Assembly: GCA_014529385.2 (NCBI GenBank)
Contig: CM043944.1
Location: 83,748,884-83,812,883 of the forward strand
Reading direction: 5' to 3'
Length of the DNA stretch: 64,000 nt
Source of the DNA: Adiantum capillus-veneris
Lineage: Eukaryota > Streptophyta > Polypodiopsida > Polypodiales > Pteridaceae
In this document: in pieces, positions 23,841-34,973 of the stretch
Layout of the letters: each line of letters starts with the position of its first letter
Position numbering within the stretch: the stretch's first letter is position 1
The notes under the pieces: model-generated
Told to the model about the DNA's origin: nothing
The model's database searches: none
What the model saw: the letters and a program-made list of their open reading frames with translations, nothing else
Position numbers and translations under genes: made by a program

Positions 23841-25269
23841 GGAGGAAGTGATACTCTGCATTGTTTTTAGTGTGACTTCCCTACGTGCCTTTTTTTTGTT
23901 CCTATGATGAATCATTGAAAGCCAAGGCAAATGAATTTCATTAGGAAGAAGCTCAATAGCAAATCTTGGATCACTTGTAGAGGAGAGAGAGAAATATGGT
24001 GGTGGTTAGAGAGAGGGTATGAGCAAGATGATGTGAGAGGGAGAGAGAGACAGACACAAATAGACAAGCAAGTGTTGTAAGTGCTCTTCCTCACATGCAC
24101 CATACACTAGGATTTCATTGTAATTTTTTTTTGACACTTGCCTAGATATAGTTTTAGCTTTTCAATTCAAACACTCAAAACTGTTAGTTTAGTTGAATTC
24201 AAGTTTTTTTTCCCAAAATGAAATTAAAAAAACTAGCGGTAGGTTAAACCATATTATGTAGCATATCTATGGAAAGAGCTCAACGTGTAGATCACAACTA
24301 TATAATCTTTGCTCAAATCAAAGACTATATATAGGATGTCTAGAAGGTCACAAATTATGAAATTGTTCACGTTTTTTTTGGGGGGGAAAGTGTGTCCTTT
24401 CACCACTCTTACACATCCACCATTTTTGTACACATGGAGTGTACCTATTCATCAAATGTTACTCACCTCTATAATCACATGGAAAATAAAGGGGCCCTCC
24501 TAAACTCCATCCGCTTCCTAATGTAATGAAATTGTGAAGTTCTCCATCATCTACTATACCCATTTGTCAATTTTTTTCCTAGTTAAGCTTAAATTCCAAG
24601 CAGTGCTCAGGGAAAGGTAGGTTCGCTTTCCCTACTTTATATACCACAGGGCTAAAGCATGGGATCAACGATTCAATTCACCTAAACCAATGATTGTAAC
24701 TTTTGAATTTTAAGGAGGCTTTGGATGGAAGGGAGTAGCAAGTAGACTACCATGGCATTCTCGGGGTGGGTTTTGGTGGCAACATCTAAGGCCATGCTTT
24801 CCAACAGCCTCACATCTATAGTGAACTCACGAAGCGGGCACATTGCACAATTTCCTGTAATGGATTAGTTTTACTTCATCATCTCTATCATGTAGAAACC
24901 TTTCATTGCTTTCAAGCTATTAACACAAAGAGGTGATTGCCAAGACCTCATTCCCTTTCCATACTAGAAGATTGTAGCTCAGCTAGTTCCCGTCCTAACA
25001 TGACATGGCACAAGTAGCACAAAATCTTCTCTATAGGGTTGTTTATTTGCATACAGAAAAACCATAACCTTGTGTATATTGTGAGTTCATTTTGATCAAG
25101 TGCTTTTTTGATGCAAACAGATAGACAGAGGTATGCGTCCATAGTATGCATGGATGTACACACAAACACAACAAACTTACATACAAACAAACATTACATG
25201 ACATAAACATGTGCGACTTGATGATGCATGCCATTGTGTACTTTATCCCTATAACACATAAAAATTATT
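23841..25269. other. No recognisable gene
   Basis: Nothing supported on either strand. A GA-rich patch lies at 23980-24055, and short homopolymer runs occur at 24124-24131 and 24370-24386. Confidence 0.4.
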
Positions 25270-25289
25270 CTTTTTTGTACTCGCAAATA

Positions 25290-25930
25290 ATAGGTAGACA
25301 TGGAGGAGGTTTCTCCCCAATTCCTTCCTATGTGGCTCTTAGGGTTCTACGTGATTGTGGCCGCATAGCATGTGTCCACGGCAAGATCTTCATAATCGGT
25401 GGCGGGGACCACTATCACAGGTGCAATTTGCACTGGCATGTACATGTTGCACATTACATCCGACTTATGGAGATGGGAAACTTTGGCTCCCATGAACTCT
25501 AGAAGGGCCTTCTTTCATTGCATTTTTTATCACAAGAGATTTATATAGCTATACAAGAAGCACATCATGACCTAGACCTCAACCCTAAGGTGTACACTGA
25601 AGAATGGGATCTTTTGTTGAGAGTGGTTATGAGTAGAATCTTGCATTACATTGGTGTATTCTTCATCAAACATGTCAGTCTACACAAAGAGGTAAGTTGA
25701 TCAATTTTTTGCACACATATAGCCACATCATGGGTATATGGTGTGACTGTGAAGGTGAATATGAGATGGAGAATGACGTCTATGTTTTCAAAGGTTGTAT
25801 TGTAAGCAATTTCGGTGATACCGAAAGAATGGTTGCAGTCAAGCTTAACAATATGCCAATTGGGAATATCACGCTTCCAAGAATAGGGAAACGCCATACT
25901 GTAATGATAAAGAGAGTGATGATAAAATGA
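25290..25930 (+). pseudogene. Unassigned coding region with possible splice sites
   Basis: One frame stays open from about 25290 to 25700 with a single TAG at 25500: IPSYVALRVLRDCGRIACVH, GKIFIIGGGDHYHRCNLHWH, then FLSQEIYIAIQEAHHDLDLN and VYTEEWDLLLRVVMSRILHY. The text before it ends ...CAAATAATAG (a possible acceptor), and after KHVSLHKE comes GTAAGT at 25692, a consensus donor. A second open part (25730-25928; YEMENDVYVFKGCIVSNFGD) could be the next exon. No family was recognised. It may be a host gene remnant or part of a captured gene. Confidence 0.35.
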
Positions 25931-26229
25931 GGAAAGAGAAATGCATGTGCATTGTTAAGAAGCGTGCAATGCGACTAGGGCCTCGTGGACTGCGAGGGTT
26001 TGAAGCACAATCAAGTGATTTCTTTGAAGCTAAAGACACACTCAAAAAGACCAAAACTCTATCCATGAAATCATCACTCTTGGAAAAATACAATATAACC
26101 TCAAAACTCTTGTGTGTCCCAATTGCACAGATATGGTTCTCTTTTAGCTTGATAAAAACTCTAAATTCATGCTTCAATTCTTTGTCTCATGACCATTTCA
26201 TGGAAGCTTCAGAATGTCATCTCGTGCCC

Positions 26230-27480
26230 AAAAATCCAAAGAGGTAGAGGATCTTAGAATCCATTTTCTTTCTAACTTATTGGATAGGTGTTGGACGTAT
26301 AGGATGCCCAATCATCCAAGTTCCTTAGCCTTACAACATGATTGCTATGCCACCTTAAGAACTCTACTGATAAATTCATTGTAGCCCCAAAGAAACCTCC
26401 TAGCCAATGTAAAGACTTTGTTCAGTTGGTAATGTGAGGGCTGCCAACATGCAAGGGAAGAAGTAAGTAATGATTTAATACAAATACCCTAGGTAAAAGG
26501 TAGGTTGGTGGTTTTGCCAAGTAAGTAATACTTTCTTGAATATTTCCAAAAACTAGCTCCACCTCTGGTTGAAAGATATATTAAACCCCATAGTGATACC
26601 AAGAAATCTGAAAATTTTCCCCTTTTGGATAGGTTTGCATCCAGACTAAGAGAGTATGAGTGGAGTGGAACCTTTAGAAACTTTCAAACCTGTTTTAGAA
26701 TTGTTGATAGTTGAATCACTTTCAAGAAAAAAGAGGTTAAGGCACTCCCAAAAAATTTCAACCAAGTTTCTATTATTCATCACTAATGCATTGGTATCAT
26801 CTATAAATTGCTAAAGACAAAGGTGATCAGATGTCCCTTCAATAGAAACACCTTTCAGTTTTCCCTGATGCAGCATGTCCTTAACTAGCCATCCCAAGGT
26901 ACCAGATGTAATTGCATAGAGCAAAGGGGGAAAAGGACAACCCGTATTAGTAGACTTGTGCAAGGGTATAGTATCAGTCAAAATTCCATTGACAAAGTCT
27001 CTAGAAGTGGCATTTCCAAAAAGTAAGTGCACAAGTCTAATGAATATTTTGCCAAGACCCATATCTTGCATGCTCTAAAGAATGAAATCCCACTCTATTC
27101 TATCATATTCCTTGTCAAAATCAATCTTGAAGAAGATAAATCCTGGTTTGTCTCTTTAGCATACTCAATACCCTCCTAGATAGATATAATGGCATCCAAA
27201 ATGAACCTTCCCTTCATAAAACCTTTTTGTTCCTTCAAGATAAATTGGTCCATGGGGGGACTTAGTCTTCTTTCCAAGGCCAAAGAAAAGATCTTATATA
27301 CACAAGTCAAAAATGTTATTGGCCTCCAATTTGAAAGTTCTTCCCTAGAGCTCTTCTTATGGATAAGTTTAATGACACCAACATTGATTGAGGGGGACAT
27401 AGCACCAAGAGCTTTCATTGTACATAGGTATGTGTGAGTTAGGGACTTTTCCCATATTTCCTTGAAAACCCTCACCTACC
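26230..27480 (-). pseudogene. LINE reverse transcriptase fragment
   Basis: Reading leftward from 27475: GVIKLIHKKSSREELSNWRP, ITFLTCVYKIFSLALERRLS and KEQKGFMKGRFILDAI, the first blocks of a plant LINE RT. After a gap comes IFIRLVHLLFGNATSRDFVN, then the phrase after the usual R-Q-G-C-P block (here TGCPFPPLLYAITSGTLGWL). The YADD box is not readable. Downstream to about 26230 only scraps remain (LAKPPTYLLP). It is a different LINE lineage from the one at 18-22 kb, judging from the motif wording. Confidence 0.8.
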
Positions 27481-27887
27481 TAGTCATTGGGCTAGTTGAG
27501 CCAAAAAAACAAGCAGAAATATATATATATTATGTCCCATCCTTTGCGCGTAAATATTTTCTCTTACCTTGGACCTAAGTATATCATGAATTTGATTACC
27601 CACTATTTAAGAGTTATATACATACTATATTTAGGTGTGCATTTTTACCAGGCCTACATTGGCCACTTTGCATTTGTACCATCCATAATATTTTAATATC
27701 ATCCATGTATACATCTCATGCATTCAATGTCCTCACTCAAGCTTCCACTAAGCTAGTTGTGACTCCACTCTAGCAAAATTCAAAAAAAATCCTTTCAATC
27801 CCTCAAGATGAAATTTTTCATACCTATTACATCTATTCTTCTTTACAATAGGAAACTAAACTCACAATCACCTACCATTTAAATCAA
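27481..27887. other. No recognisable gene
   Basis: An AT-rich stretch between the LINE fragment and the LTR, without coding features on either strand. Confidence 0.4.
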
Positions 27888-28372
27888 TAATTGACAACAA
27901 TTGAGGACCGAATTTGCATGGAGCTGGTTACCCCTCCAAAAGGCTTTGTATTATGGTTTCTCCCATCAAGAGAGACATTTTACAATACAATTCTTTGTGT
28001 TCCTTCAATAATAGCTAGTGCAATGAAGATGGAAACTTCAAGCACTAAGCAAAACACTTATCAAACACAACATCAATTCCCTCACGGTCTCAGACCCAAG
28101 ACCTCACACCCCTTCAAAGATGGTGAGAGCTAGCGGGGTGGTATGAGAGTAGATTGAGAGGAAGAAGGAGTAGTCTTACGAGAAAGATTTATATCTCCTC
28201 ACATAATCACTCATATTAGCATAGCTTAGCTTAGTAATTAGCATGGTAGAGGAGATGATCATGCATTGAAACTTGGCTCTTCGTTGGATTTGCATCACAA
28301 AGCCAAGAGTTGTTGGTGTAGGCCTCCCTTCTCACAAGATTGGAGTAGGTGATAAGCTTTCCATTAAAGCTT

Positions 28373-28440
<68 letters not shown>

Positions 28441-28920
28441 TTCCTACTCCACACATAGACTAGTGTGAGTGTGTAATGCAATAATGCCTTGAGAAAATCA
28501 GCCCCCTCTCTCTCTTGGTCAACCCCTCTTCCTATTTGCTCATGTAGATACCCCATTGGACCTCCCCAGGCTTAGCCGATAGGATTTTCGGAGCATAAGT
28601 GATAGCCTTCTGACATGTGTCCCCCTTTCCCCTTTTGTGAGAGCTTTAGGTGATTAATTAATGCAACTAAACTCTCATTGGACCCCTTTGTCTCCTGGCC
28701 AATAGGAATCAGGCAAGCCATTGGGCTGTTGAATGCTCATTGGACCCCTTGGGAGACTGTCCAATAGTCTTCTAGAGAGCTTAATTCTTGTTGGTTCTTT
28801 TATTAAGTGTTTTTGAATTAATTAAACTAGATTTACTCTAGCCTAATTCTCATTGGTCCACCTCCATGGCCATCCAATAGGATTTGAGCACACCTTGTCG
28901 GTATCTGGGCTAGGGAGCAT
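27888..28920 (-). repeat. LTR of the element A family, minus strand, partial
   Basis: The reverse complement matches 5730-6775: same CCTCAATTGTTGTC end region, GGCTCCATG, GA/CT microsatellite, CACATGTCAGAAGGCTATCAC and CCTCCATGG phrases. The last 170-odd bases of the LTR are missing at 27888 and the other edge fades near 28920. No internal sequence of the element adjoins it, so it is a truncated or solo LTR. Confidence 0.8.
28379..28438 (+). repeat. (GA)n microsatellite in the minus-strand LTR
   Basis: About 30 GA units at the position that corresponds to the CT run of the element A 3' LTR. Confidence 0.95.
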
Positions 28921-29388
28921 TAGGAAGGGAATGGGGTATAGGAGGGCCTCTTTATTTGGCAGTTTAAGGAAATGCTTAAAGCTTAAATCAAGTTTGACCA
29001 AGCCTAAAAGAGAGGGCAAAAAGGCCTATGCTGAGATTTTTAAAAATACCATTTGTATATTTTGTATTTTGAAAATAGGCTACTTTAACACAAAAGAGAG
29101 GTGGTTAACTGAATTTTAAAATGTCTTTCCCCATCTCTCTTCTCTCTCTCTAACATATAAAGCACTCTCTCTCTCACTTAGTTCTCATTAAAAGAAGCAC
29201 TTTTCAGTCCCCCCTGCCCAAAAAGTTGATTTTGCATATTCTCTCTCTGCATTCTCTCTCTAAAATGTGAGGCAACTCTTTCTCTTTCCCACCCTTTTCT
29301 CTCTTTTCACTTCCACCTCCCAATCATGAAGAGGAAATTCTATGCTGCCTACATCTAACAGAAAGTGCAGATCCTCCAAGGCTGCAGA

Positions 29389-29445
<57 letters not shown>

Positions 29446-29690
29446 AAGCTCTCTCTCCTCCCATTCTAGCTTCAGGTGAGAGCAATGGAGAACTCCATTA
29501 CCTATGTGTGTAGCTGCATTTCTCTCTCTAAATCCCTCATGATCAATATATTGAATTCAAAAGAGATTGAGCTACACTCCCTCTCTTTCTTCCCTCCACA
29601 ACATAATCCTTCTCTACTATCTCTGAGTACCTTCCACTTTTTCCCTCCATAGCCAGATTTTCCTCTAATATTCTTGATTAGCTAACAAAC
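28921..29690. other. CT-rich leader without a gene
   Basis: The sequence is rich in TCTCTC and pyrimidine blocks, with a pure (CT)n at 29393-29442. It lies directly upstream of the unusual coding block that starts near 29691 and may hold its promoter or 5' untranslated region (inference). No coding domain is visible. Confidence 0.45.
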
Positions 29691-32519
29691 ATGTCATTCA
29701 ATCTCCCTCCACTGCAAGACATTACTAACAGGCCAAAACGATATCAATTAAACGCTGATTTGGAGCAGGAGTATGCTATTGTGCGACTTGGCACATTGAA
29801 TCCCAATGCTGCAGATCAGCTATGAAGCATTGGGTGCAAGGCAATCAACTTATGGGTTGATGGTCACATTTATCTAGGTGATCCAATGACTAATGCACCA
29901 CTACCCTTTCGTAATGTCACTGAGCTTCTGTGTTTTATTGGAGATGGAAGAGGCGGATTGTTTAGCTATTGCTGGAGATTGTATTCAGCTTTTGTCAATG
30001 AAAGGGAAGCAAGTAAACATATCTTGTCTGCCTATTCATCATGACAAGAGAAGTCTGTGAAAGATCTACAGCAAGTTAGAGAGGAAGCCAACAAGAAGAT
30101 GAAGCAACTGAACAATGAGATGGCGAATCTCAATGAAAAAGTACACCAACAAAAAAAAGAGCAGGAGTGTCCACTAGACAATTATGTTGAACTACAACAC
30201 ACTTCACGCAATATGCATCTGCGAATCGATCTCGATCATCTCACACACATTCCCCTCGGCTACCACATTCGTAAGCGCAAGAGACAAGCAATGTCCTTGC
30301 TATCCTTAGGTGGTGGAGCTCAAAAGAAACGTGTCCATCAAACTCGGTAAGAATACTGATGTAAGATTCTGATTTCTTTTATGTTCTACAGGTTTGTGTA
30401 ATAGTAATTCAATATGCAGAAACTTGGCTCAAATGATGATGGGAATTGATCCCGATGCTCAAACAACCGGACGTGCTCTACTGCAGCATATCATCAAGCC
30501 AAAGGAGTTGGTTGAGCTACTAGATGATCCATCCAATGCTGCCAGCGCACGAATAAGTTTCACACTAACCATTTCCTTTTGACACTAACCATTTCTATTG
30601 TAAACATGCATTGTCATGCAAAGTGATTTGTAAAGGCGACAATTATTAGTCCCATGGTTCAAGTTTCATCTATTTTGGAGTCTTTTTTAATTTTTAGTGA
30701 TTTTTAGTGTGTGACAGCGCAGGATTAAGTTTCAAGGCCTACAGCTTCATATAAAAGTGTCACACTTCAGTTTCTACCAACGCCTTACAATGCCAGTGTT
30801 GCAAAAAAGTGCGCCAATAATGATGTTGCAAGCTTGTTGGGCAGATTTCAATATGTGAAGGATGACATGTCATTAGATGACAACAAAGAATTCCTCTACA
30901 ACGAGTTCAACAATGTGTATGTTGACTTGTTGAAGCTCCAAAGAGTCAATGATAAGATTTTATGGGTTGACACAAGAAGAGTGTGATGGGAAAGTGATAT
31001 TTGTTACGAAATTGATGAGTGCCAAGTTGTTAAAGGTCAATGACTCCAAAGGGTAAGTGTTACGTTGGTGAGCAGGCCAATGAGAAGGGAAACACTTGTT
31101 TAGGTGTTCATTCAGAGAAAAATATTTGGTGGCTAGCAGCTTTTCATCTCCCACATGAGACACATGAGACTCTCAAATGGTATTTTAATCACACAGAAAT
31201 CATTGATGTCATTCGACAACAGCAAGAAGGATAGAGATTGCATGTTTCAGGTCTGGGAACGTTCCAAGTTGAGTGGCATTTGGCAGGAGACTTGAAAACA
31301 CTCAAGTGTATGTTAGGGTGCAAGCAAGGTGCAATGACCCTCTTTCCATGCATTTTTTGCTGCCACAGTAAAGTCTCAATGGGAACTGATGGCAAGGGTG
31401 CAAAGGCCAGCAAGTTGAAAGGTGGTAAGGGTAAGGGAGGCAAAGTTACAGTCAACTCTGCAAAAGGTGTACCCACTACACAAGCAGTGGGTAAAGCACT
31501 ACAACAATGGTTTCAAGGTATCCTCAGTTGTGACCAGCAAGTACCTCCATCGAAACATGGATGATCCAAATTGGGATCCTATTCTTTCAATATCACTGAT
31601 AAAAGTGCATGTGTGCACCCTTCATGCCCGTCTACAAATTCTTGACAAGTTTCTTATGCTCCATATTGATTACACTCGGAATATGGAGCCTACAGAAAAA
31701 AGAGAAGAGTGTATACAGGAACTAGAATCTATTCTATAGAGCGTTGGTCTACATTGGGGTGCAACTGAGCTATCAAAAGACAAGATGGCGTCTAGAAGTA
31801 CACAAGATCGCCCTAATAAAGTTTGTATGGGTGGTAATAAATCTAGGCATTTGCTTTCAAACTATTCAGACTCCCAAAGTCCCAATGAGTTTCAGTTGTG
31901 GAAAAAGATGTGTGACATTACCACCTACAAAGGTAATGATGCAGCCCTAGGAATTAAGCGTGCTCGTGTGTGGTAGTCTACTGATGATATTTTTTGTCTT
32001 CTCAAAAAGACAAAGCTAACCGATGATGAGATATTGTAATCAATAGTTTTACAACACAAATGGTGGATGCTTGGGGGGAGACACACATAACACATTACAT
32101 GGTGTGTTGCACATTTGATCTTTTCAATCAAAATACATCTGTGTGCGAAACTAAAGTTTGTTTTTTTTAGCACATTCTTTTTGCCCATAGTGCTTTTTTC
32201 CTTGACACTTATGGTTCATTAGGCATTTGGAGTAGCCAAGGGATGGAGCGCTCACACTGTCAAGCAAAAGCAGTGTATTTTGAAAATACACGCCATGGAG
32301 GTGGAAGAAAAAAGAGCAATGCCCTTCACGAGATGTTCAATTGGTTCTACAGAGTTTTAGCAGGGAGAGAGAGAAAAGACAAGAGAATAAAAATGTAGAA
32401 GAGAAAAAGTGGTTAGATTGAGGCGATCACAATCATATCATGCTTCGAGTGCAAAAGATCGATTGGCGATGTTGGTTGGAGACAAGGCAGCCTGATGGCA
32501 GGCGTTGGGTGGAAATTTA
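29691..32519 (+). pseudogene. Transposase-like protein of an unnamed family (broken)
   Basis: The open reading starts ATG 29691 (MSFNLPPLQDITNRPKRYQL), with later parts DLQQVREEANKKMKQLNNEM (coiled coil, about 30057) and HIRKRKRQAMSLLSLGGGAQ. From 30394 comes ICRNLAQMMMGIDPDAQTTG. A conserved-looking core lies at 31040-32400: WWLAAFHLPHETHETLKWYF, then VEWHLAGDLKTLKCMLGC (Asp codon 31289), PCIFC (Cys codons 31349, 31358), VHVCTLHARLQILDKF, then GIWSSQGMERSH (Glu codon 32246) and VYFENTRHGGG. The order D...C-x2-C...H...QGME recalls uncharacterised transposase-like proteins found in many eukaryotes, and an RNase H-type D/E active site is possible (inference). Many stops and frameshifts plus a 153-bp insertion break it. 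It could instead be a captured host gene. Confidence 0.5.
30543..30733 (+). mobile_element. 153-bp insertion with a 19-bp flanking duplication
   Basis: The coding text is split by an insert (30562-30714). Flanks CAGCGCACGAATAAGTTTC (30543-30561) and CAGCGCAGGATTAAGTTTC (30715-30733) differ at two positions and look like a target duplication. The insert begins ACACTAA and ends TTAGTGTGTGA, short inverted tips. Its middle is 132 bp nearly identical to 32520-32652. The long duplication suggests target-primed or SINE-like insertion. A GGTTCAAGTTT phrase resembles a tRNA B box, but this is weak. Confidence 0.65.
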
Positions 32520-32652
32520 ATTTCCTTTTGACACTAACCATTTCTATTGTAAACATGCATTGTCATGCAAAGTGATTTGTAAAGGCGAAAATTATTAGTC
32601 CCATGGTTCAAGTTTCATCTATTTTGGAGTCTTTTTTAATTTTTAGTGATTT
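32520..32652 (+). repeat. Second copy of the 132-bp repeat
   Basis: ATTTCCTTTTGACACTAACC to TTTTTAGTGATTTT matches 30571-30703 with about one difference. It lies between the end of the transposase-like ORF and the histone-like ORF, so it may be the source, being part of their shared spacer, or an independent insertion. Confidence 0.9.
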
Positions 32653-32788
32653 TATCGAGTTTTTAAAAAAATTTAAAAGTTTAAGTACTATATAAGTCAA
32701 AAATCATAACTCAAAGTTCATTTCTTGTTTGCACATCTTAGAAGATCCTCTCAAGCCCTAACGTACACGAACTCATATCTTTCACAAC

Positions 32789-33950
32789 ATGGACGATACA
32801 CAAGAGCACACCACCACGCAAATGATGACACCACTGCCACTGACAACACTGCAAATCCGCAACCTCAACCTCGTACAAAATCCACCATTTCAAATCCACA
32901 CAAGAACTAGCTCCTAACACCCAACCACTCCCCTAACCTTCAACTACAGAGGATCAAAACACCATGCGATAGATATTTGGTGATCTCCAGCCACTACATC
33001 ATGCAAATCTCACACCTCTACCGGATTTCATATCATTTGCAGCTCATGACAAACCAACACAAGAAAGACGTGGAGCTCATGCAACGGCAGCAACTGAGGA
33101 TGAAGGAACGATAGCAACTGGAGATCAAGTAACGGCAACACCTGAAGCTCAAGCAGCTGCAACTACACCGCAGAAATTCACTCTGTGAATCAAACAAAGG
33201 GTGATCAATGTAATACCCGGTGATCATGTTTCAATAGCACGAGATTCCAAGAGGAGTAAGACAATGAGAGAGTTGGAAAAGAAAGAGGCCGCAGATAGAA
33301 AAGCATAGAAATTGCATGAAGAACAAAGAAGGCAGAGAGAGCAGGAAGAATGGAAGAGAGCCGAGGCTGAGAGAGCCCACTTGGCTAATTTACATGCACA
33401 AGCAGAGGCCGAGAAGAGAGCGGAAGAGGACAGGGCTCAGGCCGCCCAACAAGCAAAGGCTGGGAGCTCTAGACCAGCAAAAATTCCTCAGAGAGAAAAA
33501 CAATGTGCGAAAAAGAAAAAGGACAAGCTCACACTTGAAGAGCAGCAAGCCCAAGAAGAGAGGAGGAAGAAGTACAAAAATGACCCTCCTCAATGGGCCA
33601 AACAAGCGGCTCCTCCACCACCGCCAACAGCGCAGAATAAAAGGTGATGGAAGCCTAGAACAGTTGCTCCACGTGAGATCAGCAAATATCAAAAGAGCAC
33701 GGAGCCAATAATACCAAAGGCAGCGTTTTCTCGGGTGGTAAGAGAAATAATGGACAAATATACAGATCTAGTTACATGTATCCAGCGTGCGGCTCTTTTG
33801 GCTTTACAGGATGTCGTCGAGGACATTCTGGTGTAGTTGTTCCAAGATGGTGTATCTTGTATGGTGCATGCTAAGCGAGTTACATTTAAAAATACAGATC
33901 TAGCTCTAGCGCTCAATCTAAGGAATGAAGGGTGCCTCCATAAGAATTAG
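32789..33950 (+). pseudogene. Histone H3-fold protein with long charged N-terminal extension
   Basis: From 33648 to 33950 the frame reads WKPRTVAPREISKYQKSTEP, AAFSRVVREIM, then TDLV...ALLALQDVVEDILV, LFQDGVSCMVHAKRVTF and NTDLALALNLRNEG. This follows histone H3 from the alpha-N helix through alpha-3. One more residue than canonical H3 lies between alpha-1 and alpha-2, and EDILV recalls the EDYLV of plant centromeric H3. The upstream same-frame extension (33264-33644) is a helical Glu/Arg/Lys/Ala-rich segment (EEWKRAEAERAHLANLHAQA) ending in a proline run, with no canonical H3 tail. Same-frame stops are at 33186, 33306, 33645 (TGA) and 33834 (TAG), several explainable by C-to-T change. It would sit in nucleosomes if intact. 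Start uncertain (ATG 32789 needs frameshifts). Confidence 0.75.
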
Positions 33951-34383
33951 TTTTCCCATGTAATCTCTGTTTATCATATTTGTAATCTTTCAATATAATA
34001 TAAACGACTCGATTTTCTCTCATTCGGTGTAACTCTAATAGTTAATCGTGTACTTTCTATTGTTGAAGTATTTGAATTAATCAAGTAGTTAGATTTCACC
34101 TCCTTGACCATCCAAGCACCCGTCTGACATGGGATGCCCACCGGTGAATAATTTGTGAAACAGAACCGTTTTGGGTGCGTACGGAGGCCGTGGGACGACC
34201 AAAATTTCAAAAAGAGGGCAAAAGGGAGCAAAAATTAGATCAAGGGGAAACCACTGAAATAAACCCTAAAACTGACTTTTGTCTGTCCTAAAAAGCTTTA
34301 AAGCATTCAAAAACCATATAGCCAGCATCACTAGGCCAAGGACTAGCTGTGGGACAAAATTCAGTGTATTTTGACACAAAGGA

Positions 34384-34403
34384 ACATGGATCGCAATCCA
34401 TGT
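34384..34403. repeat. 20-bp palindrome, imperfect copy
   Basis: ACATGGATCGCAATCCATGT, one change from the perfect palindrome. Confidence 0.8.
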
Positions 34404-34654
34404 TCGCCTGACACAAATTGATACCAAACTGGTACCATAGCTAGAGAGCATCACAGAGAGTCTAGTGGTCTTTCCAGAGTTGAATTTGGGTGCAAGAAAC
34501 CATCACAACAGCTCAGAACTAACAGAAGCTCAGGCAAAGTGACAAAATCAACTTAGCCTCCAATCCAGACGTTCATTTTCAAAAATTTGGTACCATAAGA
34601 CCTCTTAATCATGTTAAATCCGATGATGGCAACAAAAGTTCAATTGGCTTCTCA

Positions 34655-34674
34655 ACATGGATCGCGATCCATGT
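34655..34674. repeat. 20-bp perfect palindrome
   Basis: ACATGGATCGCGATCCATGT equals its own reverse complement. It lies 271 bp after the previous copy, a spacing that recurs at 58561/58834 (273 bp). Confidence 0.9.
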
Positions 34675-34973
34675 ACCTCTGAGTCAGAACAGAGACAGAA
34701 ACTTACCATACAAAGAGCTAGTCCATAGCAACCTGATGCATCTTTCAAATCTGAAATTGGACCCAAATTTTTGAGGTTGTGTAGGGAATTGTGTGCTAAG
34801 TTTTGTGTAATAAAAGCAAGAACTAACAAGAGCGGCTGTAAGCTCACAGCTATCAAGCAAATTCTTGACAGGTTGTAGGTACTGGAAGATACTACCCAGT
34901 AAGCAAGACCAAACGGGAGATTCAAACTAATTAATGAGGTAACTCAGTTTGGATTTGGTATTACCAATTCTTC

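Larger units (their letters stand above)
33951..34973 (+). other. Leader region of gypsy element B
   Basis: No gene. It precedes the Gag ATG at 34974 and carries two copies of the palindromic motif (34384, 34655) that also marks the element D leader. A 5' LTR matching the 3' LTR start (TGCGACAGG) was not found, so element B is probably truncated at its left or the LTR has diverged. Confidence 0.5.

Noticed and set aside
30347-30391. Possible 45-base intron (GTAAGA...TTCTACAG) in the transposase-like ORF
   Set aside because: Shorter than plant introns normally are. The frame there is broken anyway, so the match may be chance. Left unannotated.
33390-33692. 100-residue minus-strand frame rich in Leu and Phe opposite the histone-like ORF
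   Set aside because: Antisense of a charged Lys/Glu/Ala coding stretch, which automatically gives such text.
34614-34925. 103-residue minus-strand frame in the element B leader
   Set aside because: No domain; it crosses the palindromic leader motif and has no counterpart in the element D leader.
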